A stretch of DNA of 8,265 nt from CAMYLR01 sp039590215 (GCA_039590215.1 JBDHFX010000066.1:1-8265); one strand, 5' to 3'. Shown: positions 1 to 5,706, counted from the first letter of the stretch. Notes: a model not told the origin generated them from the sequence alone. Numbers and translations: made by a program.

Positions 1-445
1 CACAACGCCGACATACCGGTCAAACGCGGCCACGTTGAAGAAGCTCGCCTCCGACAACCACTACCTGTATCTGAGCAAACGCCGTGATGATGTGATCGGT
101 GTGCTCCCTCTGGCAAACGTTGGACTGCGGATCACCGACTACCTGGCCGAGCGGTTCGGTTATGATCGCCGCGCCGCCGAAAAAACATGTGTAGACGAGG
201 CAACCAGGCTGCTTCGCGTGCGTTCAACCCGTCGCGCCTCGGCGGGAGAGCGGCTGGCCTGGAAGCGCTGGGGGCCACTGATTCTCATCTTGCCGGAACT
301 CGAGCGTTGGCCCACAGCGGACAGGCGAGCACTAGCCGCGGTGGTGCGTAGCAAGGGCGGCCCGCGAGAATCGGACTACTTGCTCGGTTTCGACCGTCAC
401 CGACGACTGCGCCGGGCGATTCGGTGGTTGACCGAAGGGGGCTAG
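1..445 (+). CDS. Unrecognised protein, C-terminal part (5' end outside window)
   Basis: The reading frame is open from base 2 to the TAG at 443-445, giving about 147 residues, so the gene very probably begins upstream of the window. An internal TTG at 35 could be read as a start, but no Shine-Dalgarno sequence precedes it and the frame continues to the left. The visible part is rich in Arg and Leu and looks soluble. It has no signal peptide, no clear membrane helix (one short hydrophobic stretch, GPLILILPEL) and no cysteine cluster. The C-terminal end is strongly basic, with LLGFDRHRRLRRAIRWL near the stop. I do not recognise the family and assign no function. It converges on the zinc-ribbon gene with one base between the two stop codons. 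Confidence 0.6.
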   Translation, partial: TTPTYRSNAATLKKLASDNHYLYLSKRRDDVIGVLPLANVGLRITDYLAERFGYDRRAAEKTCVDEATRLLRVRSTRRASAGERLAWKRWGPLILILPELERWPTADRRALAAVVRSKGGPRESDYLLGFDRHRRLRRAIRWLTEGG

Positions 446-446
446 G

Positions 447-782
447 CTAGCCCCCACCTGGTCCGTTCACCTCTTCGAGCCGTATGCGCCAAAGACCGAA
501 GTACATGATCGATATCCCGAGGGCGGTCGTCAGGAAGGCACCGAGCGTGTATGCCGGCGAGATGACGTCGATCGTCAATCCCAGCAAGCCGAGCGCTCCG
601 ATGGCCGCGATGACGCCTCCGATGTGCGCGACCAACCAGTAACCGACAGATCCCTGGAGTGCCGTGCCGCAGTGTGGGCACTTCGCCCGTCTTGGGTTCC
701 GGATGAGCTGTCGCAGTTGCTGGCGAGCGCCAGCGGGTAGCATCCGCCCATCGCAGCTCGGACAGTTCTTGACTAGTGACAT
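447..782 (-). CDS. Small zinc-ribbon protein with two membrane helices
   Basis: The 111-residue product starts with a zinc-ribbon-like pattern: C7-x2-C10 and C35-x2-C38 (CPSC and CPHC), four cysteines suited to binding one zinc ion, with a basic linker between them. Two hydrophobic segments follow, at about 50-70 and 77-97, joined by a short turn around DVISPAY. The domain order, soluble ribbon then helical hairpin, suggests an inner-membrane protein with the ribbon probably in the cytoplasm. Similar small zinc-ribbon membrane proteins are common and mostly uncharacterised, so no specific role is given. The start ATG (780-782) is preceded on the minus strand by GAGGA at a normal distance. An inverted repeat lies just upstream (794-811). 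The hemerythrin gene upstream is separated by a likely terminator, so this gene probably has its own promoter. Confidence 0.75.
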   Translation of the reverse strand: MSLVKNCPSCDGRMLPAGARQQLRQLIRNPRRAKCPHCGTALQGSVGYWLVAHIGGVIAAIGALGLLGLTIDVISPAYTLGAFLTTALGISIMYFGLWRIRLEEVNGPGGG

Positions 783-793
783 GGCTGATCCTC

Positions 794-811
794 GGTTTCT
801 GGCAGGAAACC
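794..811. repeat. Perfect 6-bp inverted repeat in the leader of the zinc-ribbon gene
   Basis: GGTTTC (794-799) and GAAACC (806-811) are exact reverse complements around a 6-base spacer (TGGCAG). The repeat lies 11 bases upstream of the zinc-ribbon start codon and directly abuts its Shine-Dalgarno region. It could be a repressor operator or a small mRNA hairpin affecting ribosome access. The symmetry is seen directly; the role is inference. Confidence 0.4.
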
Positions 812-844
812 TATGTCATCGTGGCGGCGATCGCGCCAAACGAG

Positions 845-865
845 AAAACCCCGCCGGGAGCGGGG
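845..865 (-). terminator. Intrinsic terminator of the hemerythrin gene
   Basis: On the minus strand a GC-only 6-bp stem (CCCCGC pairing with GCGGGG, loop TCCCG) is followed at once by TTTTCTCGTTT. It sits about 30 bases past the stop codon of the hemerythrin gene, the expected place for a Rho-independent terminator. The base of the stem extends imperfectly because the A-run on one side partly pairs with pyrimidines on the other. It separates the hemerythrin transcript from the zinc-ribbon gene downstream. Confidence 0.75.
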
Positions 866-897
866 CTTCCTCCTCGTTGCGACGGAAACGACGCGAT

Positions 898-1467
898 CTA
901 CCAGTGCGCCTCCAGCTCGTCTGCGATCGCGGCCAGCTCCACACGATGCTTGCCCTCGAACGCGCGACAGCCGACCTCACCAAACCGTCCACAGAGCAGG
1001 GTCTGGTCCGCCTCCGTCATCACGTGGTCTCCCATGTTGAACAGGATGTTGTCTTCCTTGTAGATGTGGTTGACCAAGAGAGTGAGGTACTGTCTCGCCG
1101 CGTCTCGGAATCGCGCTTCGGCCTCGCCGTCGCCGCCCTCGAACGCCGTCAGCGCTGCGTCCATTTGCTGGGTGAACATCCGGGCCTGTGAATGCTCGTA
1201 GAGCATCACGCCGATCGGTCCCCCCTCGCGAGGGATCCCACGCTCTTCGAGAACGGGAAAGAGCAGGTCCTCTTCCTTCGCGTGGTGGCAGGCATCAGCG
1301 AACAAGCGGAAAAACTCCACGCACTGCTTCAGCGAATCCAACTCGAAGCCTTGCCCTTGCTCGGACCTGACCACCAATGTCTCGAGCACGCGAAGCACGC
1401 GCTCGATCACGCGGTGCTCACTCTTCAGGACCGCAGAGGGTCGTAGGCTCTCGCTCGAGTCGCTCAT
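898..1467 (-). CDS. Hemerythrin HHE-domain protein
   Basis: The 189-residue soluble protein is a hemerythrin-like four-helix bundle, a family that binds a non-haem di-iron centre and serves in oxygen, NO or peroxide sensing, iron handling or repair of iron-sulfur proteins. Candidate metal ligands appear in the expected order: H18 (SEHRVI), H61/H62 and E65/E66 (CHHAKEEDLLFP), H92 (YEHSQ), and H134 with E138 (NHIYKEDNILF). The HHxKEExxLFP and HxxKEDxxLF motifs are the hallmark of the bacterial HHE group. The C-terminal 40 residues add two cysteines (C159, C167). ATG at 1467 is the first possible start, because an in-frame TAG lies two codons upstream. A perfect AAGGAGG lies 16 bases before it, an unusually long spacing. 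The gene appears monocistronic, with a promoter at 1499-1527 and a terminator at 845-865. The substrate cannot be read from sequence. Confidence 0.93.
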   Translation of the reverse strand: MSDSSESLRPSAVLKSEHRVIERVLRVLETLVVRSEQGQGFELDSLKQCVEFFRLFADACHHAKEEDLLFPVLEERGIPREGGPIGVMLYEHSQARMFTQQMDAALTAFEGGDGEAEARFRDAARQYLTLLVNHIYKEDNILFNMGDHVMTEADQTLLCGRFGEVGCRAFEGKHRVELAAIADELEAHW

Positions 1468-1483
1468 ATCACGCTAGGACGTG

Positions 1484-1490
1484 CCTCCTT
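1484..1490 (-). promoter_or_regulatory. Shine-Dalgarno AAGGAGG with long spacing
   Basis: This is a complete anti-16S match upstream of the hemerythrin ATG, with 16 bases between motif and start codon, against a usual 5 to 9. No closer in-frame start exists upstream because a TAG lies between. Either the long spacing is tolerated or folding of the spacer brings the sites together. Confidence 0.6.
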
Positions 1491-1498
1491 ACGACCAC

Positions 1499-1527
1499 AT
1501 AGACGACGGATTGACTGCAGGTGTCAA
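1499..1527 (-). promoter_or_regulatory. Candidate sigma-70-type promoter of the hemerythrin gene
   Basis: On the minus strand a perfect -35 box TTGACA (1522-1527) is followed after 17 bases by GTCTAT (1499-1504), a modest -10 box. This would place the transcript start near 1492 with a leader of about 25 bases. A dyad, TTGAC (1511-1515) and GTCAA (1523-1527), overlaps the -35 box and may be an operator. Confidence 0.5.
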
Positions 1528-1625
1528 TTCTCACCGTCATGCGCACAAACAGCCCAAAGTTTAAATCAGTGTAGGTTAAGCAGATCGTCGTGTCTGTAGG
1601 GAAACTACCCGTTTAGTGGTAGGGG

Positions 1626-1718
1626 CACACCCCAATAGCCCGGCTGGATCGGCTTCGCTGCCACAATCGAGGAGGCCGGATCGTTCCTCTTATAGAGGGC
1701 GTACACTCACACCCCAAT
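1626..1718. repeat. 11-bp direct repeat CACACCCCAAT upstream of the lipoprotein gene
   Basis: The exact 11-mer occurs at 1626-1636 and 1708-1718, 82 bases apart, in the roughly 240-base gap between the divergent hemerythrin and lipoprotein genes. The second copy ends 15 bases before the preferred start codon at 1734, next to the Shine-Dalgarno region. It may be a pair of regulator binding sites or part of the untranslated leader. No other gene, tRNA or clear promoter for the lipoprotein was seen in this gap. Confidence 0.4.
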
Positions 1719-1733
1719 CGAAAGGTGATGGCG

Positions 1734-2414
1734 ATGATTCGAATCAGGATTCTCGGTCTGTCGGCAGCAGTGGTTTTGGCGTTCGTCCTGGGGTGTGCTG
1801 GAGCACAGAGCAACTTCGACGGAACAGACCGGTCGCTCACCCTGCTCGATCCAGCGCTCTGCTCGGCGACCGGGGACTTCACTCTAGAATCGACTAATCC
1901 GTACTTCCCGATGGATGTGGGCAAGCAGTGGGTTCTCGAGGGCGAGAACGAACGGGTCGAGGTCACGGTGCTCGATGAAACCGAGGTGGTGTCCGGAGTC
2001 ACCACGCGGGTCATCGAAGAGCGCGAGTTCAAGAACGGGAAGGTTAAGGAAGTCTCTCGCAACTACTTCGCGCAAGCGAGCGATGGGACAGTTTGCTACT
2101 TCGGCGAGGCGGTCGACCCCCACGAGGGCGTATGGCGTGCAGATGACCCCGGAAGCGAGCCGGGAATCATCATGCCGGCGGATCCACGGCCCGGCATGGC
2201 GTTCAAGATGGAGATCGCCCCTGGTAAAGCGGAGGACGAGGTGGAGATCGTCGAGTTCAAAACGACAGAGGTACCGGCGGGGACCTTCACCGAGACGATT
2301 CGCGTTCGAGAGCTAGACCCGCTGAAGAACGACAGCGACTATAAGGTCTTTGCGCGGGGCGTTGGCATCATCATCGACGAGGACTTGGAGCTGGTCGAGG
2401 TCGTGGCACCCTAG
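1734..2414 (+). CDS. Secreted lipoprotein of an uncharacterised family
   Basis: The 226-residue product has a type II signal peptide: a basic start (MIRIRIL), a hydrophobic core and lipobox VLGC with the lipidated cysteine at 21. The mature part carries blocks I associate from memory with an uncharacterised secreted family common in environmental bacteria: NPYFP at about 57, a strand-rich middle, CYFGE, GIIMPADPRPG, a VPAGTF turn and ARGVGIIIDED near the end. The pattern suggests a beta-rich domain anchored to a membrane; no catalytic residues stand out. The frame opens with GTG ATG GCG ATG from 1725. ATG 1734 is preferred because AAAGG (1721-1725) then lies 8 bases upstream. GTG 1725 and ATG 1728 would sit on or beside that motif. 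It converges on the bL12-like gene with 12 bases between stops. Function unknown. Confidence 0.8.
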   Translation: MIRIRILGLSAAVVLAFVLGCAGAQSNFDGTDRSLTLLDPALCSATGDFTLESTNPYFPMDVGKQWVLEGENERVEVTVLDETEVVSGVTTRVIEEREFKNGKVKEVSRNYFAQASDGTVCYFGEAVDPHEGVWRADDPGSEPGIIMPADPRPGMAFKMEIAPGKAEDEVEIVEFKTTEVPAGTFTETIRVRELDPLKNDSDYKVFARGVGIIIDEDLELVEVVAP

Positions 2415-2426
2415 CACTCGAGCCTC

Positions 2427-2705
2427 TTATCGCTGGCCGAGCTCCCGCTGGCGTTGCTCCACCGCATCCTTGGCTTCTTTCAAGTCCACACCGTGTAGGG
2501 CTCGAAAGACCTTGATCGCTTCGATCTTGTGACCCTTTAGGATAAGCCGGTCGACGTCCGCCTCGGTTTCCTCGCCCGCGCGGGGGTAGACCCCGGTTCT
2601 CCGCAAACGCTCCACCTTGTTTCGGCTGCGCTGTGCCATGAAGAACCCCAGCGCTAGCAGCGCCACGATGACGATCAGGATCTGCACTCCCAATTGACTC
2701 TCCAT
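2427..2705 (-). CDS. Membrane-anchored protein with a partial bL12 C-terminal domain
   Basis: The 92-residue protein has one N-terminal membrane helix (about 7-24), a basic linker (25-36) and a segment at 52-84 that closely resembles the two-helix core of the ribosomal stalk protein bL12 C-terminal domain. Matches to the E. coli pattern include I64, K65, R68, G72, L75-K79 (LKEAK), V82 and E83. In bL12 these helices contact translation factor GTPases. The later strand and helix of the bL12 domain are missing, as the protein stops about 8 residues after the match, and no N-terminal dimerisation domain is present. It is therefore not the ribosomal protein. The start ATG is preceded by TTGGAGG with 8-base spacing. 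It lies 41 bases downstream of the flavoprotein gene on the same strand, so cotranscription is likely. Its function is unknown. Confidence 0.8.
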   Translation of the reverse strand: MESQLGVQILIVIVALLALGFFMAQRSRNKVERLRRTGVYPRAGEETEADVDRLILKGHKIEAIKVFRALHGVDLKEAKDAVEQRQRELGQR

Positions 2706-2746
2706 AGACTAAGCCTCCAAGCCGAGCTCCCGCCGCACCGGGACGC

Positions 2747-4141
2747 CTATGCGTCCATCGCCATAAACAAGTTGTTGAGCGATTCAGCAAGGGTCGGGTG
2801 GGCGAACACGCCGTCCCGGAGAGCCGTGTACGGCAGTCCGCCCATCATCGCCACCTGAAGAGCCGACATGACCTCACCACCTTCGATACCGAGGATGGCG
2901 CAACCGAGGATCTCGTCCGTGTCGGCATCGACGATCGCCTTCATGAAGCCTCGCGTCTCGCTTCGCTCGATCGCCCGCGCCACGTTTGCCATCGGGAGCT
3001 TGGCTACCCGGATGTTGCGTCCCGCCGCCGTCGCCTCGTGCTCCGACAACCCGACGCGCCCCAGCTCGGGATCGATGAACACGGTGTAAGGGACGAGTCG
3101 ACTCGCTGTGCTGGCACGTCCGGAGCCGAGAAGGTTGGACTCGATCACCCGGTAGTCGTCGTACGCGATATGAGTGAAGGCAGGACCCCCGTTGACGTCG
3201 CCGAGCGCGTAGATGCCGGGGATATTCGTTTCCAGCCTATCGTTGACAAGGATAGAACCGCGTTCATCAGTCTCCACTGCCGCTTGATCCAAACCCAGCC
3301 CGCTGGTGTTTGGGATTCTGCCGGCGGCCACGAGCAAATGCGACCCGTACACCTCATGCTCTTCCCCACCCACGCGTGCTGTGACAAAGTAGGCGCCGCC
3401 ATCCCCGGTTTGGCGCTCGACCCCGACGACATTGGCCCCAAACCAGAGCTCTACCCCGTCTTCCCGGAATATCTCCGCCACTGCGTCGCACACATCCTCA
3501 TCCTCGCGTGTCAACAGACAATCGGCGCGCTGCAGGATCGTTACTTCACTGCCAAAGCGACGAAACATCTGGCCAAACTCGGAGCCCACATAGCCACCGC
3601 CAAGAACGATCAAGTGCGTCGGCAGCTCGTCGAGCTCCATGATCGTCGACGACGTCAAAAAGTCCGCGTCTTTCACAATAGACGGAATCGCCGGGCTGCC
3701 TCCGGTATTGATAAAGATCAACTCAGCTTCGAGCACCCGGTCGTCTCCTAATGACTCTCGAACAGCGACCTTGTGCGGCTCAACGAACCGTGCCCGGCCA
3801 AAGATCAACTCTATTCCCGGGGTGTCTTCGAGACGCCGACGGCTGCCGTCGCGGAATCGCTGTACGATCGATCGCTTTCGCTCGATTACGCGCGGGAGAT
3901 CCACGTGCACCGTCCCCGTATCCACGCCGTATTCGGCCGCCCGCCGTCCGAGATGCGCGATCCGCGCGCTGGCGACCATCGCTTTGGTAGGCGTGCACCC
4001 GACGTTGATACACGTTCCGCCGACATGACCGCTCTCGATGATGGCGGTGTGTCGCCCGGCCGCAGCAAGAGCGCGAGCGAGCGGCTTCCCCGCCTGCCCG
4101 GTGCCAATGACGATAGCATCGAAGCGATCTCCTTGAGTCAT
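2747..4141 (-). CDS. FAD-dependent class I disulfide oxidoreductase, mercuric-reductase-like
   Basis: This 464-residue cytoplasmic flavoprotein belongs to the dihydrolipoamide dehydrogenase, glutathione reductase and MerA superfamily, which passes electrons from NAD(P)H via FAD to a redox-active cysteine pair. Domains in order: FAD Rossmann motif GTGQAG at 13-18; active disulfide GGTCINVGCTPTK with C44 and C49; NAD(P)H motif GGGYVGSE at 181-188; second FAD motif around YALGDVNGG; C-terminal dimerisation domain with the catalytic FAHPTLAE pair H448/E453. The N-terminal heavy-metal domain and the C-terminal vicinal cysteines of true mercuric reductase are both absent, so mercury as substrate is unlikely; RclA-like or other oxidant-linked roles are possible. 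ATG 4141 is chosen because AAGGA lies just upstream and the nucleotide-binding strand starts at residue 7. An upstream start at 4213 would add 24 unrelated residues. The bL12-like gene follows. Confidence 0.92.
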   Translation of the reverse strand: MTQGDRFDAIVIGTGQAGKPLARALAAAGRHTAIIESGHVGGTCINVGCTPTKAMVASARIAHLGRRAAEYGVDTGTVHVDLPRVIERKRSIVQRFRDGSRRRLEDTPGIELIFGRARFVEPHKVAVRESLGDDRVLEAELIFINTGGSPAIPSIVKDADFLTSSTIMELDELPTHLIVLGGGYVGSEFGQMFRRFGSEVTILQRADCLLTREDEDVCDAVAEIFREDGVELWFGANVVGVERQTGDGGAYFVTARVGGEEHEVYGSHLLVAAGRIPNTSGLGLDQAAVETDERGSILVNDRLETNIPGIYALGDVNGGPAFTHIAYDDYRVIESNLLGSGRASTASRLVPYTVFIDPELGRVGLSEHEATAAGRNIRVAKLPMANVARAIERSETRGFMKAIVDADTDEILGCAILGIEGGEVMSALQVAMMGGLPYTALRDGVFAHPTLAESLNNLFMAMDA

Positions 4142-4379
4142 GGCTTCCTTCCCTTCAGGGTCTCGATCCACCGCCTCCAGAGGGTGCAGCGTACACGATC
4201 GTGCCGATCTCAACCACGGTCCCCCGGTTCGTGCCGCGAGGGAGCCCCGGGTCTACCTTGACACCGGACGTTTTATTATGTCCAAACGCGCTATCCTCCC
4301 TAGAGATCGCAATCTTTCTCGGGTTGCTGTGGTCCTATCGGACTGTGGTGCGTCCTTCAAACTTCCACGGGCAGGCATC

Positions 4380-4868
4380 ATGACAAGACCGCGAGTTGGA
4401 CTCTTGACAGCTTTCGTGTGGGTGACTCTCGCGAGTTGCGACACAGCCTCACAGGATTCTCCAGCGCAGTCGGCGGAGGAAGACGTGGCCCAAGCGCTGA
4501 TCGAGGCTGACCGCGCCTTCGCTCAGGAAACGGCCGAGCGCGGCATCGACGGATGGCTCGCGTGGTTCCAGACCGATGGTGTAATGGTGCAGGGCGAAGG
4601 TGAAGTCCGCGGTCACGAAGCAATCCGAGAGCTCATGGCCCCGTTCTTCGCCGACTCGACCGCGCAGCTCGTGTGGGATCCGATTCGTGCCGAGATTGGT
4701 ACGAGCAACGATCTCGGGTATACGATCGGAGCCTATAAGGTGGTTCGGACGGGGACCGTCGAGGACGAACCGCCGCTGAGCCACGGCATGTACCTGACCG
4801 TGTGGCGACGTCAAGGTGACGACACATGGAAGGTCGCGGCTGACATCGGGGCGCCCGCGAGCGAGTAG
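4380..4868 (+). CDS. DUF4440/SnoaL-like (NTF2 fold) lipoprotein
   Basis: The 162-residue product begins with a lipoprotein signal (MTRPRVGLL..., lipobox LASC, lipidated C20), then a low-complexity Ser/Ala/Glu linker (22-34) and a domain of about 125 residues with the cues of DUF4440 or SnoaL-like NTF2 folds. These are an amphipathic helix ALIEADRAFAQ, the GWLAWFQTDGVMVQ strand, GEVRGHEAIRELM, an IGAYKVVRTG strand, and final strands YLTVWRRQGDDTWKVAADIG. Members are small cone-shaped barrels; some are enzymes and many only bind ligands, so no reaction is assigned. The frame is open from 4140, but the lipobox fixes the start at 4380, with only a weak GGCAGG before it. Asp at +2 after the lipid cysteine would mean inner-membrane retention under the E. 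coli Lol rule, which may not apply here. It converges on the PEGA-like gene. Confidence 0.85.
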   Translation: MTRPRVGLLTAFVWVTLASCDTASQDSPAQSAEEDVAQALIEADRAFAQETAERGIDGWLAWFQTDGVMVQGEGEVRGHEAIRELMAPFFADSTAQLVWDPIRAEIGTSNDLGYTIGAYKVVRTGTVEDEPPLSHGMYLTVWRRQGDDTWKVAADIGAPASE

Positions 4869-4882
4869 CTATTGCGCCGTGT

Positions 4883-5305
4883 TCAATCCTCGCTCACGGG
4901 TTGCATGGGAATCACCAGGCTGATCGGGTTACCGGAGAATCGCATCAGCCGTTCCACGGTCTGATACCCTTCTCGCACGATCCGGATCGTGCCCTCGGTG
5001 AAGTGCCGCGAGACGCTGCCGCCGGCTCTCGGGCTATAGATGGCCGCCTCCTGCTCCCTGAGGTCAAACTCATACTCGAGCGGCGTGGTACCCAGCGAGT
5101 AGAAATCCTCGCCGATAGAATCCGCGTCCAGCGCCCCGTAGACTCCCTCGACGGCAGCGTGCACCTCCAGGTCGCCTCGCCGCTGGAGAAACACCTCTGC
5201 CCCACTCGGCTCCGTCTGAACCGAGAGCTTCTGAGTCGACGCGCAACCCGCCAGGATAACAAGTCCCAGCAACGTAATGAATGGCAGTGGTCGCTTGATG
5301 TCCAT
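4883..5305 (-). CDS. PEGA-like lipoprotein
   Basis: The 140-residue lipoprotein has lipobox LAGC with the lipidated cysteine at 21. The mature part has the parts of a PEGA-like surface domain: a first strand and turn LSVQTEPSGAEVFL (27-40), LGTTPLEYEF (71-80), and a last strand IRIVREGYQTVERLM (107-121). In a typical PEGA repeat these blocks are close together. Here about 30 residues separate the first two and about 26 the last two, so the domain carries insertions. The family is usually extracytoplasmic, linked to envelope assembly or binding of surface polymers. ATG 5305 is preferred, with GAGGG five bases upstream. The TTG at 5317 in the same frame overlaps that Shine-Dalgarno and would add four residues. 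A weak promoter candidate lies at 5349-5378. Role in this organism unknown. Confidence 0.75.
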   Translation of the reverse strand: MDIKRPLPFITLLGLVILAGCASTQKLSVQTEPSGAEVFLQRRGDLEVHAAVEGVYGALDADSIGEDFYSLGTTPLEYEFDLREQEAAIYSPRAGGSVSRHFTEGTIRIVREGYQTVERLMRFSGNPISLVIPMQPVSED

Positions 5306-5348
5306 GGTTGCCCTCAAGTACCACTCGCTCGAGCGCGATGTTCCTGAG

Positions 5349-5378
5349 GGGATAGCGATGTCAGCGGATTGAGTACAA
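5349..5378 (-). promoter_or_regulatory. Weak promoter candidate for the PEGA-like lipoprotein gene
   Basis: On the minus strand TTGTAC (5373-5378) is followed after 18 bases by TATCCC (5349-5354), about 44 bases before the start codon. Both boxes only partly match the sigma-70 consensus. Position and spacing are acceptable but chance cannot be excluded. Confidence 0.25.
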
Positions 5379-5414
5379 GCACAGACTCGAACTCACACCG
5401 ACAACGAAAGTCGC

Positions 5415-5443
5415 TTGACGGCGGAGCGAAGACCTCGTACGCT
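5415..5443 (+). promoter_or_regulatory. Sigma-70-type promoter of the FmdB-like gene
   Basis: TTGACG (5415-5420) and TACGCT (5438-5443) are 17 bases apart, the optimal spacing; the -35 box matches five of six consensus positions and the -10 box three of six. Transcription would start near 5450, leaving a leader of about 45 bases before the ATG at 5496. Confidence 0.55.
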
Positions 5444-5495
5444 CGTGTCAACGGCGGAAAGGTCCGCCGACTGTCGCCGTAATAGAGGTTTAGGA

Positions 5496-5666
5496 ATGCC
5501 TATCTACGAGTATCTGTGTGAGGAATGTGAGAAGACGTTTACCATCACCCAGCACATGACCGAGCACGACGAAGCCGCAGAACCACCCCCGTGCCCGGAG
5601 TGTGAAAGCAACAAGACGCATCAGATCTTCTCGACCTTCTTCGCGAAGACGAGCACCAAGTCGTAG
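5496..5666 (+). CDS. FmdB-family zinc-ribbon protein
   Basis: The 56-residue protein begins MPIYEYLCEECEKTF, the hallmark opening of the FmdB / CxxC-CxxC-SSSS putative regulatory family. Zinc ligands are C8-x2-C11 and C33-x2-C36, separated by an acidic, proline-containing loop. The tail IFSTFFAKTSTKS, rich in Ser, Thr and Lys, also fits the family. The name comes from a gene linked to methanol or formamide metabolism; the true role in most bacteria is unsettled, and a cytoplasmic, possibly nucleic-acid- or protein-binding role is only inferred. The open frame extends to 5415, but ATG 5496 is chosen because the family always starts with MPxYEY and AGAGG lies 7 bases upstream. The gene has its own promoter (5415-5443) and a downstream hairpin (5707-5733), so it is probably monocistronic. 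Confidence 0.92.
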   Translation: MPIYEYLCEECEKTFTITQHMTEHDEAAEPPPCPECESNKTHQIFSTFFAKTSTKS

Positions 5667-5706
5667 CCGGCAGACGCACCGTCCGCTAACGGCCCTGAAC
5701 CCGCCT

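Noticed and set aside
664..1191. 175-codon open frame on the + strand across the zinc-ribbon and hemerythrin genes
   Set aside because: It overlaps two genes with clear families on the other strand and shows no family-like sequence.
2798..3751. 317-codon open frame opposite the oxidoreductase gene
   Set aside because: It lies wholly antisense to a gene with complete catalytic motifs, and its translation is rich in His, Arg and Asp with no recognisable domain; this is a typical high-GC shadow frame.
4234..4262. GC-rich hairpin around CCCGGTTC and GAGCCCCGGG
   Set aside because: It needs a bulge, has no T-run on either strand and lies between divergent genes, where no terminator is expected.
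4258..4279. TTGACA followed by TATTAT upstream of the DUF4440 gene, promoter-like on the + strand
   Set aside because: The boxes are only 10 bases apart, too close for sigma-70, and no better -10 box lies 16-18 bases downstream of TTGACA (TCCAAA is there).
4140..4379. Long N-terminal extension of the DUF4440 reading frame
   Set aside because: The extension has no signal-like or domain-like content and overlaps the oxidoreductase start region; the lipobox-containing signal peptide begins at 4380.
4858..4899. GAGCGAG and CTCGCTC arms at the DUF4440/PEGA convergent junction as a shared terminator
   Set aside because: The loop is over 20 bases, the first arm lies within the coding end and no T-run follows on either strand.
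5326..5335. CGCTCGAGCG palindrome upstream of the PEGA-like gene
   Set aside because: A 10-base GC-rich palindrome without spacer is easily expected by chance in this composition; no other support.
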